Assembly (NCBI GenBank): GCA_963779645.1 | Contig: CAVZYX010000015.1 | Location: forward strand, 62,001-126,000 | Origin: CALMBW01 sp963779645 | GTDB lineage: Bacteria > Actinomycetota > CADDZG01 > WHSQ01 | Length of the DNA: 64,000 nucleotides | Direction: 5' to 3' | Part shown: one piece after another, positions 51,934 through 62,081 of the stretch | How the letters are laid out: each line of letters opens with the position of its first letter | Numbering within the stretch: position 1 is the first letter of the stretch | Position numbers and translations under genes: made by a program | The notes under the pieces: model-generated | Database searches by the model: none | Seen by the model: the letters and a program-made list of their open reading frames with translations, nothing else | Told to the model about the DNA's origin: nothing

Positions 51934-53817
51934 TTACTTGCGGACTGGGGCTTTGGCTCCGGCCATCTCGGGGGTCTCCTTCTCGTACATGCCCTCGATG
52001 ACCTCGGCGTAGATCTCGTTGATCTGCTTGCGCTTCACCTTCATGGTCGGGGTGATCTCGTTCTCCTCCTGGAGGAAGTCTCTCTCGAGCACCCGGAACT
52101 TCTTGATGCCCTCGACCTTGGCCATGTTCGAGTTGACCTCGGCGATGGCGCCTTGGATGTCCTTGAGGAGCCTCTCATCGCTCGAGATCTCGGCGGGACC
52201 GCCCGACAGGCCGTTCTGCTGCGCCCAGCCCGGAGCCTTCTCTTCGTCGAGGGTGATCAACGCGCTAAGGAACGGCCGCCTGTCGCCGATCACGACGACC
52301 TGCGAGATCAGAGGGTGCGCGCTCTTGATCTTGTTCTCGATCTCCTGCGGAGCGATGTTCTTGCCACCGGCAGTGATGATGAGGTCCTTCTTGCGGTCGG
52401 TGATCTTGAGGTAACCGTGCTCGTCGAATTCACCGACATCACCAGAGTGGAGCCAGCCTTCCGCGTCAACGGTCTCCCGGGACGCTTCTTCGTTCTTGTA
52501 GTACCCGGACATCACGTTGCCACCGCGCACCAGGATCTCTCCGTCGGGAGCGAGCTTGACCTCGAGGCCCGACAGCGGCGTACCGACCGTTCCGATCTTG
52601 ATCGCGTCCGAAGGATTCCAAGAAGTCGGGCCGTTGTCCTCAGACTGTCCGTAACCCTCGCTGATCTTCACGCCGATCGAGTGGAAGAACCAGATCAGGT
52701 CGGGGTTGAGCGGAGCTGCAGCGGACAGCGCGAGCGTGCACTGATCGAGGCCGAAGCGCTCACGCACCTTGGCGAGCACCAACTTATCGAGGAGCGAATG
52801 CTGGAGCTTGACGCCGAGAGGAACCTTCGCGTCCGCCATCTTGCCGCCGCGGTTGACGGCTTCTTGCTCGGCGATCGTCACCTGCTTGCCCAACTCGATC
52901 GCTTTGCGCGCCAACTTCTTCTTGCGCGCCTCGGACTTGTCCTTGGGAGGCACTGCCGCCATCGCTTGGAAACCTGCGTAGAACTTCTCCCACACACGCG
53001 GAACGCCGAAGAAGTAGGTCGGCTTGCAGGCATTGAGGTCCACAAGCAACGTATCAAGGCTCTCTGCGAACCACGTCGTAGTGCCGTAGTAGGTCTGCAA
53101 GAGGTGGCTGATCATGCGTTCTGCGATGTGCGATAACGGAAGGTAAGAGAGCGCTCGCCCGTTGTCTGCGTCACCGATCGGTATGTGCTGTTCCGAGTGG
53201 GTACAGGTCCACCAGATGTTCCCGTGGGTCAACATGACTCCCTTGGGATTGCCGGTGGTACCCGATGTGTAGACGAAGGTCGCTAGGTCCTCGGGGTTGA
53301 CTTTGCTCGTGGCTTCTTCGTAAGCAGAATCCGGCGTGTCCTTGCCGAGGCCGATGAAGTCGTCCCACGTCAGGACGAAGTTCGGGTCTGCGTCACCCTG
53401 GTAGCCCTCGATAACAACAACCTTCTCGAGCCTAGGGAGCTGCTCACGAACCTTGAGCACCTTCTCGAGCTGATCGTTGTTCTCCACCACGATCACCTTC
53501 GAGTCGGAGTCCTCAACGACGTGCCGGACCTGATCCGGTGAGTTCGTGATGTAGATGGGGGCCGTGGCCGCTCCGATAGACATGCAGCCGAGGTCTGCGA
53601 TCTGCCACGCCGGCCTGTTACCGGACAGAAGCGACATCTTGTCGCCATGGCCGAGACCGAGCGCCAGGAGCGACTTCCCCACGCTCCTGACTCCCTCGCC
53701 GTACTGGCCCCAGGTGATGTCCTTCCAGGACCCACCCTCCTTGTAGCGGAGAGCGACCTTGTCGGGGTGCTCCCGCACCCGCTCCTGGAAGCGCTCGATG
53801 ATCGTCTGAGCAGGCAT
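51934..53817 (-). CDS. Long-chain acyl-CoA synthetase (FadD15-like)
   Basis: 627 residues. ANL adenylating enzyme: FVYTSGTTGNPKGVMLTHGN (P-loop A3, ~residue 185), YLPLSHIAERM, YFFGVPRVWEKF, SEGYGQSEDNGP, LHSGDVGEFDEHGYLKITDR and the lysine region TAGGKNIAPQEIE. Activates fatty acids with ATP and CoA, at the inner membrane face. A divergent paralogue starts 121 bp away. Confidence 0.93.
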   Translation of the reverse strand: MPAQTIIERFQERVREHPDKVALRYKEGGSWKDITWGQYGEGVRSVGKSLLALGLGHGDKMSLLSGNRPAWQIADLGCMSIGAATAPIYITNSPDQVRHVVEDSDSKVIVVENNDQLEKVLKVREQLPRLEKVVVIEGYQGDADPNFVLTWDDFIGLGKDTPDSAYEEATSKVNPEDLATFVYTSGTTGNPKGVMLTHGNIWWTCTHSEQHIPIGDADNGRALSYLPLSHIAERMISHLLQTYYGTTTWFAESLDTLLVDLNACKPTYFFGVPRVWEKFYAGFQAMAAVPPKDKSEARKKKLARKAIELGKQVTIAEQEAVNRGGKMADAKVPLGVKLQHSLLDKLVLAKVRERFGLDQCTLALSAAAPLNPDLIWFFHSIGVKISEGYGQSEDNGPTSWNPSDAIKIGTVGTPLSGLEVKLAPDGEILVRGGNVMSGYYKNEEASRETVDAEGWLHSGDVGEFDEHGYLKITDRKKDLIITAGGKNIAPQEIENKIKSAHPLISQVVVIGDRRPFLSALITLDEEKAPGWAQQNGLSGGPAEISSDERLLKDIQGAIAEVNSNMAKVEGIKKFRVLERDFLQEENEITPTMKVKRKQINEIYAEVIEGMYEKETPEMAGAKAPVRK

Positions 53818-53938
53818 GGCGTTCCCCCTTGTAGACCCGCGAGTTAGTGAACAAGTTTAGGCATGAACGCGACGGGCTTGATACGCCTGTTTCCAGGTGG
53901 TTTCCTCTAATAGATCTGAACCCGACCGGGGAGACCTC

Positions 53939-55801
53939 ATGACTACCGAAGCCCAGGTAACGCGCTCTGCTATCGACAAGAAGGTCGCCGGCCTCACCAT
54001 CTGCCACAAGCTGCAGATCAACGCCACGAGCGTCCCGGACACGCCGGCCCTGAGCGTCAAAGACGCCGCTGGGAACTGGAAAACCACTACCTGGGGGGAA
54101 TACCGGGAACTTGTTGCTCAGGTGGCGATGGGGCTCAAGGGCCTCAGCGTCGAGCCTGGAGACCACGTCGCGATCATGGCTCGCAACATCCCCGAGCACC
54201 TGATCGCAGATCTTGGGATCGTCCACAGCCGTGCGATCCCGGTTTCGATGTACAACACCCTGGCTCCCGACCAGGTCTCCTACATAGCCGGCCATTGCAA
54301 CGCCAAGGTTGCGATCGTAGAGAACCGCAACTTCATGGAGAAGTGGGAGAAGGTCCGCAATGAGCTCCCGGCGCTTCAGAAGGTCGTGTTGATCGAGGGG
54401 GCCGAGGAGTTCTCCGACTACGACTGGGTGATGTCGTGGGATGAGTTGCTCGCTTCGGGCCGGGTAGCTCTGGAGGAAGGGGGCCGTGGAGCCTTCGAGG
54501 AGATGTGGAAGCACGTCAAGCCGGAAGACCATGCCACTCTCATCTACACGTCGGGCACGACTGGCAATCCGAAAGGCGTGATCCTGACGCACTACAACGT
54601 GGTGTGGACAACCGAGTCGCTCCATCAGATGAACCCTGAAACGCCTCACGGCATGCGCTACGTCAGCTACCTACCACTGGCACACAGCGCCGAGCGGATG
54701 GGCACGCACTACAACGGCCTGCATCACGCCATGCACGTTCACTTCTGTCCGGAGATCCCGCTCATCTTCGAGTACGTCCCTCTGGTACGACCTTGGTCAT
54801 TCGTCGGCGTGCCGCGCGTTTGGGAGAAGCTGCAGGCTGGGATCCGAGCGAAGCTCGCGATGGAGCCTAACGAACGTAAGCGGAAGATCGCAGAGAAAGC
54901 ATTAGTTCTCGCGGTTGAAGTCGAGACGCTCCGATCGCAGGGCAAGCCTGTTCCGTTGGGCATGCGGATCCGTCACAAGATCTTCGATCGTTTGGTGTAT
55001 TCGAAGATCCGTAACCAGCTTGGTTTCGATGAGTGTGAGCTCCCGATCACGGGGGCCGCTCCTATCTCGCCGGAGGTTTTGCGTTTCTTCTGGGGGATCG
55101 GCGTGAAGATCAACGAGCTCTACGGTCTCACTGAAACCAGCGCTCCTGCGACTGCGAACCCGAAGGACGCATACAAGCTTGGGTCTATCGGCAAGCCGAT
55201 GCCGGGAGTCGAGATCAAGCTTCTAGAAGACGGCGAACTCTTGTTGCGCGGTGGCAACGTCACGCAGGGCTATTTCAAAGAACCAGAGAAGACAGCCGAA
55301 GCACTAGATTCCGAGAACTGGCTGCACACCGGTGACATCGCCGTAGTGGATGAAGACGGGTACATAAAGATCGTCGACCGGAAGAAGGAGCTCATCGTCA
55401 CACCTGGGGGTAAGAACATCTCCCCCGCGAACATCGAGGCTCTCGTGAAGCAGCATCCGCTGATCGGACAGATCTGCGTGATCGGCGATCAGCGCAAGTT
55501 CATCTCTGCTCTCATCGTTGCAGATGGCGAGGTAGCTCCGATCTGGGCTCAGCGCCATGGGATGGAGTACACCGATATCGCCTCGTTCTCGCAGAACGAG
55601 GCGGTGCAGGGCGAGATCGCTAAGGCGGTCGAAGCTGCCAACCAGCATCTCTCGCAGGTCGAGAAGATCAAGAAGTTCCGACTGCTTCCCACCGAATGGA
55701 CGCCCGAGAGCGAAGAGCTAACCCCTTCGTTGAAGCTCAAGCGCAGGATCATCGAGACCAAGTACGCCGACGAGATCGACTCGATGTATTCGGACGCGTA
55801 G
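53939..55801 (+). CDS. Long-chain acyl-CoA synthetase (FadD-like), divergent paralogue
   Basis: 620 residues from the ATG at 53939 with GGGAG upstream. Same motifs as the neighbour: LIYTSGTTGNPKGVILTHYN, SYLPLAHSAERMG, FVGVPRVWEKLQAG, INELYGLTETSAP, LHTGDIAVVDEDGYIKIVDR and TPGGKNISPANIE. The two proteins are about equally long and clearly homologous; the divergent layout suggests shared regulation of fatty-acid activation. The next gene starts at the base after its stop. Confidence 0.93.
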   Translation: MTTEAQVTRSAIDKKVAGLTICHKLQINATSVPDTPALSVKDAAGNWKTTTWGEYRELVAQVAMGLKGLSVEPGDHVAIMARNIPEHLIADLGIVHSRAIPVSMYNTLAPDQVSYIAGHCNAKVAIVENRNFMEKWEKVRNELPALQKVVLIEGAEEFSDYDWVMSWDELLASGRVALEEGGRGAFEEMWKHVKPEDHATLIYTSGTTGNPKGVILTHYNVVWTTESLHQMNPETPHGMRYVSYLPLAHSAERMGTHYNGLHHAMHVHFCPEIPLIFEYVPLVRPWSFVGVPRVWEKLQAGIRAKLAMEPNERKRKIAEKALVLAVEVETLRSQGKPVPLGMRIRHKIFDRLVYSKIRNQLGFDECELPITGAAPISPEVLRFFWGIGVKINELYGLTETSAPATANPKDAYKLGSIGKPMPGVEIKLLEDGELLLRGGNVTQGYFKEPEKTAEALDSENWLHTGDIAVVDEDGYIKIVDRKKELIVTPGGKNISPANIEALVKQHPLIGQICVIGDQRKFISALIVADGEVAPIWAQRHGMEYTDIASFSQNEAVQGEIAKAVEAANQHLSQVEKIKKFRLLPTEWTPESEELTPSLKLKRRIIETKYADEIDSMYSDA

Positions 55802-56962
55802 ATGCGTCGCTTCGTAGCTCTGGCGATGTGTGTCGCCCTGGTCGGCGCGGCATGCTCGGACGATTCAGATGAACCGCGATCCGAGGGCTCTCCCGAGGTC
55901 GAGGAGACGGAGGCCGGTAATGGGGCGCTTATAACCGAGCTGCCGGAAGATTGTCCCGGCGGCCTCGGTGAAGCTCCAGTTGCGGGTGCAATCACCTTCA
56001 CGGTCGAGGACAGGCTCTACTCGGTGTCCCCCAACGGCGGCGAAGTCACTTGCCTCGTTCCGGAGTCGGATTCCGCTCATGACGTTGCCTGGGGTGGTGA
56101 AGCAGACCGCGTGTTGCTGGGGGGCGGACTTGTCTACCGGAACGATTTCGAAACAGCCTTGGAGTCAGACGCGTCTGAGGCGACGTGGTCGCGCCCAACC
56201 GGCAAAGCTCTCGTCTACATCGGACCTGACGGGACCCTGAATAAGCAAGACCTCGAGACGGTCGAAGCTCGCGACATCTCCTTTCTTGCGCGACACGATG
56301 ACGTCGCCTATCACCCTGCCGGCACGCACATAGCGGTGAGCGGGACCGATGCCGACGGCATCTACGGCTTGTGGCTGGCCGACAACGAGGGTGGTGACCC
56401 TCAGATGCTGGCCCGCGGCGAGGGGGCGCAGCGCATCGATCAGCTGGTGTTCTCCCACGACGGGCAGAGCCTGTATTTCAACGCGGACCACGGTGACGCC
56501 TTCCATCTTCACGAGCTAGTGCTCAGATCACAGGAATCTGCCGAGGGCCGCGTAACGAACGAAGCCGCTCTGAACACTCTGGCCAAAGGTGTCGATGGGT
56601 TCAACTTCATCACCGTGTCGGAATTCGCTTCCGAACTGCCGGTCGGCTACGGCGAGTTTGCGCCCCGGGCGCCGGTCGCTTACTCGGACGGCTGTGCATT
56701 GGGGATCCAGGGTGAGTCTGCGCAGCCCGTACCGCCGGAACTCGAAGACCTCAGCACGCGTCCCGTCGGATGGCTACCCGACGGCACTCTGCTCGCGATC
56801 GGTTACGACGGGGACTGTTTGTCACCAACGGGAGATCTCTACTCGATCCCCGCAGCCGGTGCGGCTGTGCTCGTGGTTGAGAACGTCATGTCGGCCAGCG
56901 GGCGTGCACCTCTTCCTCCCCCACCCAAACCTCCCGAACCTGTTCAGGGGGTGGTGGCCTGA
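55802..56962 (+). CDS. Lipoprotein with TolB-like beta-propeller
   Basis: 386 residues. Lipobox VGAAC (Cys 19), acidic linker, then propeller-type repeats: FTVEDRLYSVSPNGGEVTCL, HDVAWGGEADRVLLG, VAYHPAGTHIAVSGTDADG, LVFSHDGQSLYFNADHG and VGWLPDGTLLAIGYDG. Proline-rich C-terminus (PPPPKPPEP). Surface lipoprotein of unknown function, cotranscribed with the acyl-CoA synthetase (0-bp gap). Confidence 0.82.
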   Translation: MRRFVALAMCVALVGAACSDDSDEPRSEGSPEVEETEAGNGALITELPEDCPGGLGEAPVAGAITFTVEDRLYSVSPNGGEVTCLVPESDSAHDVAWGGEADRVLLGGGLVYRNDFETALESDASEATWSRPTGKALVYIGPDGTLNKQDLETVEARDISFLARHDDVAYHPAGTHIAVSGTDADGIYGLWLADNEGGDPQMLARGEGAQRIDQLVFSHDGQSLYFNADHGDAFHLHELVLRSQESAEGRVTNEAALNTLAKGVDGFNFITVSEFASELPVGYGEFAPRAPVAYSDGCALGIQGESAQPVPPELEDLSTRPVGWLPDGTLLAIGYDGDCLSPTGDLYSIPAAGAAVLVVENVMSASGRAPLPPPPKPPEPVQGVVA

Positions 56963-56975
56963 TAGCAGGCCACCA
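56952..56975 (+). terminator. Terminator hairpin overlapping the lipoprotein stop codon
   Basis: TGGTGGCCTG (56952-56961) pairs perfectly with CAGGCCACCA (56966-56975) around ATAG; the TGA stop lies at the stem/loop edge. No clear T-run. Lies between convergent genes. Confidence 0.6.
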
Positions 56976-57015
56976 GCGGCCGGTCGGTCGCTCTCGACAA
57001 TTTCAGAGCTAGTCG

Positions 57016-58293
57016 CTACGGAAGATCCATCTGCAACCTGCGCGCCTCTTGGAATAAGGCTTCCAATCGATCTGGGATCGGCGGGTGGCTGAAGAGGGCC
57101 CACACCGCGACCGGATGGGGTTCTAGTTCGGCGATGTTGCTGAATGCGAGACGGCGGAAGGCGCGGAGGCCGGGTTCGGGGTTACCCGTCAATTCGATGG
57201 CGATCTCGTCGGCGCGTCGCTCGAAGTTACGCGAGATGGCGTTCTCGATGGGCATCGTGAGTAGCGATGCGACCGTGAGGTAGAGGAGAAGCAGCGGAAG
57301 AGCACGCAGATCTTTGACGTCGGTTGCCCCCGCCCACGACAAGAACCCTTCCCGCCTGGTCAGCAGATAAAGAAGACCGAATCCGACAAGTAGTCCCCCC
57401 GACGAGATGATCACGTTCTTGAGGACGTGGTTCTCCTTCTTGTGACCCAACTCGTGCGCAACGACGAACAACGTCTCGTCCTCGCGGCCGTTGTTAAGCA
57501 GGGTGTCGTAGAGAACCATCCGTTTGGTTGAACCGAGTCCTGCGACGTAAGCGTTCTCGGCTGTCGTTCGTTTGCTCGCGTCTGCGACGAGCACATCATC
57601 GAGCGGGACGCCGGCTTGCTCACCAAGCTCGATTATCTGTGTTCGCAGCGGCCCTTCGTCGAGAGACGTGAACTTATTGAAGAGCGGAGCGATGACAACG
57701 GGATACAGGAACACCATCAAGACCGTGAGTGTCGTGAAAGCCGCCCATCCCCAGAGCCACCAGGTCTTGGGGGCCGCTCTAACTACGCCGTAGAAGGCGA
57801 GGGCCGAGATAGCCGCGAGCACTGTTCCGATGCCGAGACTCTTGGCGTGATCCGAGATCCATCCGCCGAGGCTTTGTGTCGACAATCCCCAATCTTTAGC
57901 AACTGAGAACCCGCGCACGAAACTGAACGGAAGGACGAGAAGTGTTGTGAGTCCCGCTACAACTAGAGCTGCGAGCACAACCCTTACCGGCCAGCCGCCG
58001 CGAACGTTCTCGAGCTTCTCCACCAGCTGGCCGAACGGTCCGCGACTCAGTAAGACCAACAGAAGGATCGGCAGAGCGGTGGTTATGACGAACGAGAGGT
58101 AACCGGGGCCGCGGTAGGCAGCGTGCCTCTCGACCTGCTCATCGGTGAAAGTCGCCCCGAGTGCCGGGTCTTGGGCTTCGGGGCCTGGTTTCGCTTCACG
58201 GATCTCGGCTGGGGTTCGGGACACATAGGCGACCAGACCGGCTCCCCCCAGGGATAGCGCGGCCATGATGAGGAACACCTTCGGCCAGGTCAC
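57016..58293 (-). CDS. M48 family (Ste24-like) membrane metalloprotease
   Basis: 425 residues. About seven membrane segments. Zinc motif VVAHELGHKKENH (~residues 285-297) with HExxH, third ligand Glu in FERRADEIAIELTG, and FSHPPIPDRL at the end typical of CAAX prenyl protease 1 types. Probably degrades or processes membrane proteins. Confidence 0.92.
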   Translation of the reverse strand: MTWPKVFLIMAALSLGGAGLVAYVSRTPAEIREAKPGPEAQDPALGATFTDEQVERHAAYRGPGYLSFVITTALPILLLVLLSRGPFGQLVEKLENVRGGWPVRVVLAALVVAGLTTLLVLPFSFVRGFSVAKDWGLSTQSLGGWISDHAKSLGIGTVLAAISALAFYGVVRAAPKTWWLWGWAAFTTLTVLMVFLYPVVIAPLFNKFTSLDEGPLRTQIIELGEQAGVPLDDVLVADASKRTTAENAYVAGLGSTKRMVLYDTLLNNGREDETLFVVAHELGHKKENHVLKNVIISSGGLLVGFGLLYLLTRREGFLSWAGATDVKDLRALPLLLLYLTVASLLTMPIENAISRNFERRADEIAIELTGNPEPGLRAFRRLAFSNIAELEPHPVAVWALFSHPPIPDRLEALFQEARRLQMDLP

Positions 58294-58313
58294 GCAGACG
58301 AGGGTACGTCCCG

Positions 58314-58538
58314 CTAGGCCGTATCGGAGAGTTTCTCCTTGCCTGGTGGGTCGGTATCTGTCCGAGGCCGGAACTTGAGCACCGGGATGAGACCCCCGGC
58401 AGTCAGAGCTTCGATGGATGGGTCAAGGTCCTCTTCGAGCTCGACGGAGTCCGACGACGGGCTCAGAAGCGCCGTTACCAAACAGTCCTCGCAGTGATGG
58501 CTCTGGTACATCTCGCAGTTACTGCACTCGATCTTCAT
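58314..58538 (-). CDS. Small Cys-rich conserved protein
   Basis: 74 residues. N-terminal KIECSNCEMYQSHHCEDCLV holds four cysteines and two histidines, a likely metal site; the rest is acidic then charged. I recognise no named family but the CxxC-HHC-xxC block suggests a small zinc-binding protein. ATG preceded by GGGAGGGGAGGG. Confidence 0.7.
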   Translation of the reverse strand: MKIECSNCEMYQSHHCEDCLVTALLSPSSDSVELEEDLDPSIEALTAGGLIPVLKFRPRTDTDPPGKEKLSDTA

Positions 58539-58608
58539 AGTTCCCTCCCCTCCCCTGCTCTGGCTCCTGAAATGAGCCTAGAGAGGGCCTGCGACAGTTT
58601 TCCGCGTT

Positions 58609-60300
58609 TCAGGGGAGCCGAAGCAAATGGATCCTTTCTTCCACTTCTTGCAGCATCTCCTGGGAAGGATCTTGCCGGCCGAAGTAGACGCGTAGCTCGA
58701 GAAAATGACCATCGAGCGTCTGCAGATGCAGATACTCGGGGATCTCCGGACGCGGTTGGCCCTCCCAGGTGGAGCGAACCTCAAAATCTTCGATCTTCAG
58801 CTCCCATGTCGGACCACCTTCCGGGAACACTTCGGTTGGTTCGTGCGGCGCGTCCTCCGCGCCAATCAAAGCTGCGACTACGAGGACATCCTCGGGGCCG
58901 AGGTCCTCCAGTCGCTTGTATATGTTGTCGACGTCAACCACCGGGATGGTGGAAGACCAAGCAGTCGGTTGTCCGTCGAATGCGTAGTACACCCCGGTCG
59001 AGTACGTGAACCAGTCCTGGAATGGGTAGAACCACGGCGAAGGATAGGTCGGCTCGCTCGATGGGCCCGGGATGTACAGCCACAGGCCGTTGTATTCAGT
59101 CTCGTGACTCGCGCCTGCCATCAACACACCATTAGCGGCCGACACTGGCCGCCCAACAACCATCCGTGGTGGGTCCGCGTGTCGCCAGGTTTCGGCTTCT
59201 GGATACCAGCTAGCAGCCTGTCCACAGTAGAAAGCAAGCATCACTTCGCGCGCCATCGCGCCACTGGGATAGCACTCACTTGATTCCATCGGAGCATCGG
59301 GAAGCTTCTGCCATGTGTCCGTTGACGGCGAATACGCATCGACCGACAGACCGTAGTCCCAAGCGATCATCTCGTGACCGCTCCAAACAACCGATGTCGC
59401 CTGAGGAGAAAGATCTGTCTCGGGGAGCAGCCTCCAAGTGTCATTAACCGGGTCGTAGGCCATCCCTTGGGCTCGAGGAACATCCGCGACATTCCTGTTG
59501 TCTAAGGAAGAGCCGAAGACGATCATCTCGTCACCCGTCCAGATGCCCTGGCCCTGATTCATCGCGATCGGCGCGTCGCCGATACGTCGCCAGCTGTCAC
59601 GATCGGGGTCGTAAGCGGCGCCATCGAGCGCGTGCGCGCTGCCATCCGAATCGCCCCACACGATCATCTCCGAGCCTGTCCACACGGTCGCGACCGCTGA
59701 CCGAGGGTCGATGGGAGCATCGGGGAGTGTCCGCCACGTATCGGTTGTGGGATCGTAAGCGGCCCCCGCAGGGTCCTGAGGAACTACGTCGACATGCGCT
59801 TCATTCCGACCTCCCCACACGAGCACCTCACGTCCGGTCCACACACTAGGGATGCTGTACCTGCCCTCAATAGGAGCCTGGGCCGTTGGTCGCCACTTGT
59901 CCGTGATGGGATCCCACAACCATCCATCTGCGTGAAGAGTTGCGCCATAACTCGTTTCCCCGCCCCAGATGAAGAGCTCCGTTCCAGTCCACACCGTCAC
60001 GGCCTCTCCTCGAGGCTCAGGAGGCGTCGCCATCTCATGCCACCCAGGCTCCAAGTCCCAGCCTTCGAACGCCGGCTTTTGGTTTTCCTGTGTCGGTGGA
60101 ACGAATGCTGACTCTTCCGTGCGTAGGAATGTGGTCGTCACGATCGCGCCGACCGTCAGTGCAGCGGCAATCGCGACAGATCCGACGATCCGGCTGCGCT
60201 TTCTGCGGCGTGCACCCTCGTTCTTCAGTTGCTCGACGTTGATCTCTCGTTGTGGTTGGGGCGCCAGTTCCTTCAAACGGGTCTCGAGGTCAGCGGACAT
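58609..60300 (-). CDS. Membrane anti-sigma factor with kelch-type propeller
   Basis: 563 residues from the ATG at 60300, which has GGAGG upstream and lies inside the end of the sigma gene; an in-frame start at 60330 is less likely. Cytoplasmic N-terminus of ~38 residues, helix IVGSVAIAAALTVGAIVTT, then at least five kelch blades such as AAYDPTTDTWRTLPDAPI, AAYDPDRDSWRRIGDAPI and MAYDPVNDTWRLLPE. A separate C-terminal domain of ~130 residues follows. Same plan as the 13-21 kb modules but with a different sensor and no flanking DUF72 repeats. Confidence 0.82.
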   Translation of the reverse strand: MSADLETRLKELAPQPQREINVEQLKNEGARRRKRSRIVGSVAIAAALTVGAIVTTTFLRTEESAFVPPTQENQKPAFEGWDLEPGWHEMATPPEPRGEAVTVWTGTELFIWGGETSYGATLHADGWLWDPITDKWRPTAQAPIEGRYSIPSVWTGREVLVWGGRNEAHVDVVPQDPAGAAYDPTTDTWRTLPDAPIDPRSAVATVWTGSEMIVWGDSDGSAHALDGAAYDPDRDSWRRIGDAPIAMNQGQGIWTGDEMIVFGSSLDNRNVADVPRAQGMAYDPVNDTWRLLPETDLSPQATSVVWSGHEMIAWDYGLSVDAYSPSTDTWQKLPDAPMESSECYPSGAMAREVMLAFYCGQAASWYPEAETWRHADPPRMVVGRPVSAANGVLMAGASHETEYNGLWLYIPGPSSEPTYPSPWFYPFQDWFTYSTGVYYAFDGQPTAWSSTIPVVDVDNIYKRLEDLGPEDVLVVAALIGAEDAPHEPTEVFPEGGPTWELKIEDFEVRSTWEGQPRPEIPEYLHLQTLDGHFLELRVYFGRQDPSQEMLQEVEERIHLLRLP

Positions 60301-60796
60301 CGAAAGCCTCCTCCATGTTGATGTCGGCACGCAGGCTCTTCAGCGCTTTGTGGATGAGTGTCTTGACGGTCCCTTCCGGGAGGTCCATGACTTCGCCAAC
60401 CTCACGGAGCCGTAAGTCGAGATAATGGTGAAGGATCATCGCGGCGCGTTGTCTGTGCGGGAGTCCGGTCAAGAGTTGAAGAGCCTCGACGTCGTGGGAA
60501 TCCGTCGTTCGATCATGGGTCCCCAACCGCTGCGAGATCCGTCGCTCGATCGCTCTCCTCCGGTAATGCGAGTGGGCGAAGTTGATCGCCACCCTGCGGA
60601 TCCACGCTTCCGGGTTGTCCATCTCGGAAACCTTGTGCCAGTCCCGGCACAAGCGGATAAGGGTTTCTTGGGCCATCTCCTCAGCGACCAGCGCATCGCC
60701 GCAGTACAAGCCGAGTAGCCCAACGAGGCGCGAATACTCCTCCTCGCACAACCGCGTGAGCCTGTCCACGTCTAAGAGACGAATGGGAGCGCCCAT
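60290..60796 (-). CDS. ECF sigma factor (fourth pair)
   Basis: 168 residues. Region 2: LVGLLGLYCGDALVAEEMAQETLIRLC; linker with HYRRRAIERRISQR; region 4: RQRAAMILHHYLDLRLREVGEVMDLPEGTVKTL, split here for length. Overlaps its kelch anti-sigma partner by 11 bp. Confidence 0.9.
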   Translation of the reverse strand: MGAPIRLLDVDRLTRLCEEEYSRLVGLLGLYCGDALVAEEMAQETLIRLCRDWHKVSEMDNPEAWIRRVAINFAHSHYRRRAIERRISQRLGTHDRTTDSHDVEALQLLTGLPHRQRAAMILHHYLDLRLREVGEVMDLPEGTVKTLIHKALKSLRADINMEEAFDVR

Positions 60797-60878
60797 TTCG
60801 TTTTCTTCAGTGGAAAAAGTGTTGATCTAGCACGGGGAAAAGTGTCTCCTTCACCCTAAATCTGCGTAAGAAACTGCG

Positions 60879-62081
60879 TTAGCGGGTGAGGAGTTTCAGG
60901 AACTGGTTCGAGGTGGCGATCGTGGCGCCGAGGGTTGCTCCTCGGTGCTGGAGCTCCTTGTCGTTGGTTACCAGAACAACGGGAACCATCGGGAGGGTCT
61001 CGATCAAAGCGATGATGTGATCGTCGGCGATCTCGTCCGGACGAGAGTAGGCGACCTTTAGGGGGCCGCGGGGGGGCCGGTTGGTGCCAGGTGGCACTTC
61101 ATTACCGTCGAAGACGATGTGTCCGTCGACCTTCTTGCGCGTTGCCAGCTTCGTCGCTTCTTGGATCAAGCGGTCACGTTGTTTGGGAAGCGCGAGTTCG
61201 CCGAAACCACCCTCAGCCTTGGTCACGTTGTAGCCGTCGATAACCAGTTGCACGTCGGGTTCCGACAGCCACTCCTCGAGCGTCTCGGGATCGTCTTGGA
61301 AGCGACCCTTCGGCGCCTTGAGTCGCCGGCGAGGACCGGTTAGTTCGGGAGCCGTCTTCGGAACGTTCTTCTTTGGCTTCTTTGCGCCTTCGAGTGCGGC
61401 GATCTGTTTCTGAGCTGCCTCGAGTTCCTTTCGGAGCTGTTTGGCTTCGGCAGCTGCTTCTTCGGCCCGCACCTTCTCCTTATCTGCGTCGGCCCTAGCG
61501 CGCCGGACCTCTCTTTCGCTCCGCTCGCGCTCGTCCTTGAGGTCGGCGTGCGCCTTTTCCGCGTCCTTACGCAACCCGTCGGTTACCGCTCCGACCTTCC
61601 TCGCTTCGGCTTCGGCAGAATCGGCGCGCTTACGTTCGGCTAGAAGGAGACTCTCGTGCTGAGCGCGGGCGGCACGTAGCTCTTCCTTAGACTTGCGCGC
61701 CTTCTCTTTCTCTCGTTCGAGAGCAACCTGCAACTTGGCATCGGCGCCGCCCGTAGGGGCCGCTACACCCTCTTGACCAGCCGACTTCTCGAGGAGCGCT
61801 TCTTGCCACCCGTCGGCTCGCTCGGCTGCGAGTTTCAGGGTCGCGATGTCGTCCTTCGACAACGGAGGCTTCTCGTCGGCAAGCCACTGAACGATCATCG
61901 CGCGGTCATTGGAGTCGTCGAGCATCCTGAGGATCTGATCGCGGTGCTTCGCGAGTGCCGTTGCCCGGAACCCCTTGAACCTTCTTACGTTGGCGGGAAG
62001 GTCTTGCGACGGGGCGGCTCGTAGATAGGCGCCCAACCCCCGGAGCAGCGCGAGTGCGACGTCCTCGGGCAGGGCATCCAC
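60879..62081 (-). CDS. YacP-type NYN domain nuclease with long coiled coil
   Basis: 400 residues from a GTG touching the upstream stop. N-terminal helical domain (~1-105) with RRFKGFRATALAKHRDQIL, coiled coil (~115-235), basic linker, then NYN/PIN-like domain: VQLVIDGYNVTKAEGG, HIVFDGNEVPPG, ADDHIIALIE and VVLVTNDKELQHRGATLG with the acidic catalytic residues. YacP-like proteins are predicted RNases; the actinobacterial form with an N-terminal coiled coil may act in a complex. Confidence 0.85.
   Translation of the reverse strand: MDALPEDVALALLRGLGAYLRAAPSQDLPANVRRFKGFRATALAKHRDQILRMLDDSNDRAMIVQWLADEKPPLSKDDIATLKLAAERADGWQEALLEKSAGQEGVAAPTGGADAKLQVALEREKEKARKSKEELRAARAQHESLLLAERKRADSAEAEARKVGAVTDGLRKDAEKAHADLKDERERSEREVRRARADADKEKVRAEEAAAEAKQLRKELEAAQKQIAALEGAKKPKKNVPKTAPELTGPRRRLKAPKGRFQDDPETLEEWLSEPDVQLVIDGYNVTKAEGGFGELALPKQRDRLIQEATKLATRKKVDGHIVFDGNEVPPGTNRPPRGPLKVAYSRPDEIADDHIIALIETLPMVPVVLVTNDKELQHRGATLGATIATSNQFLKLLTR

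Noticed and set aside
51934..55801. Divergent acyl-CoA synthetases as a recent inverted duplication
   Set aside because: They share motifs but differ strongly in sequence throughout, so they are old paralogues, not a fresh duplication.
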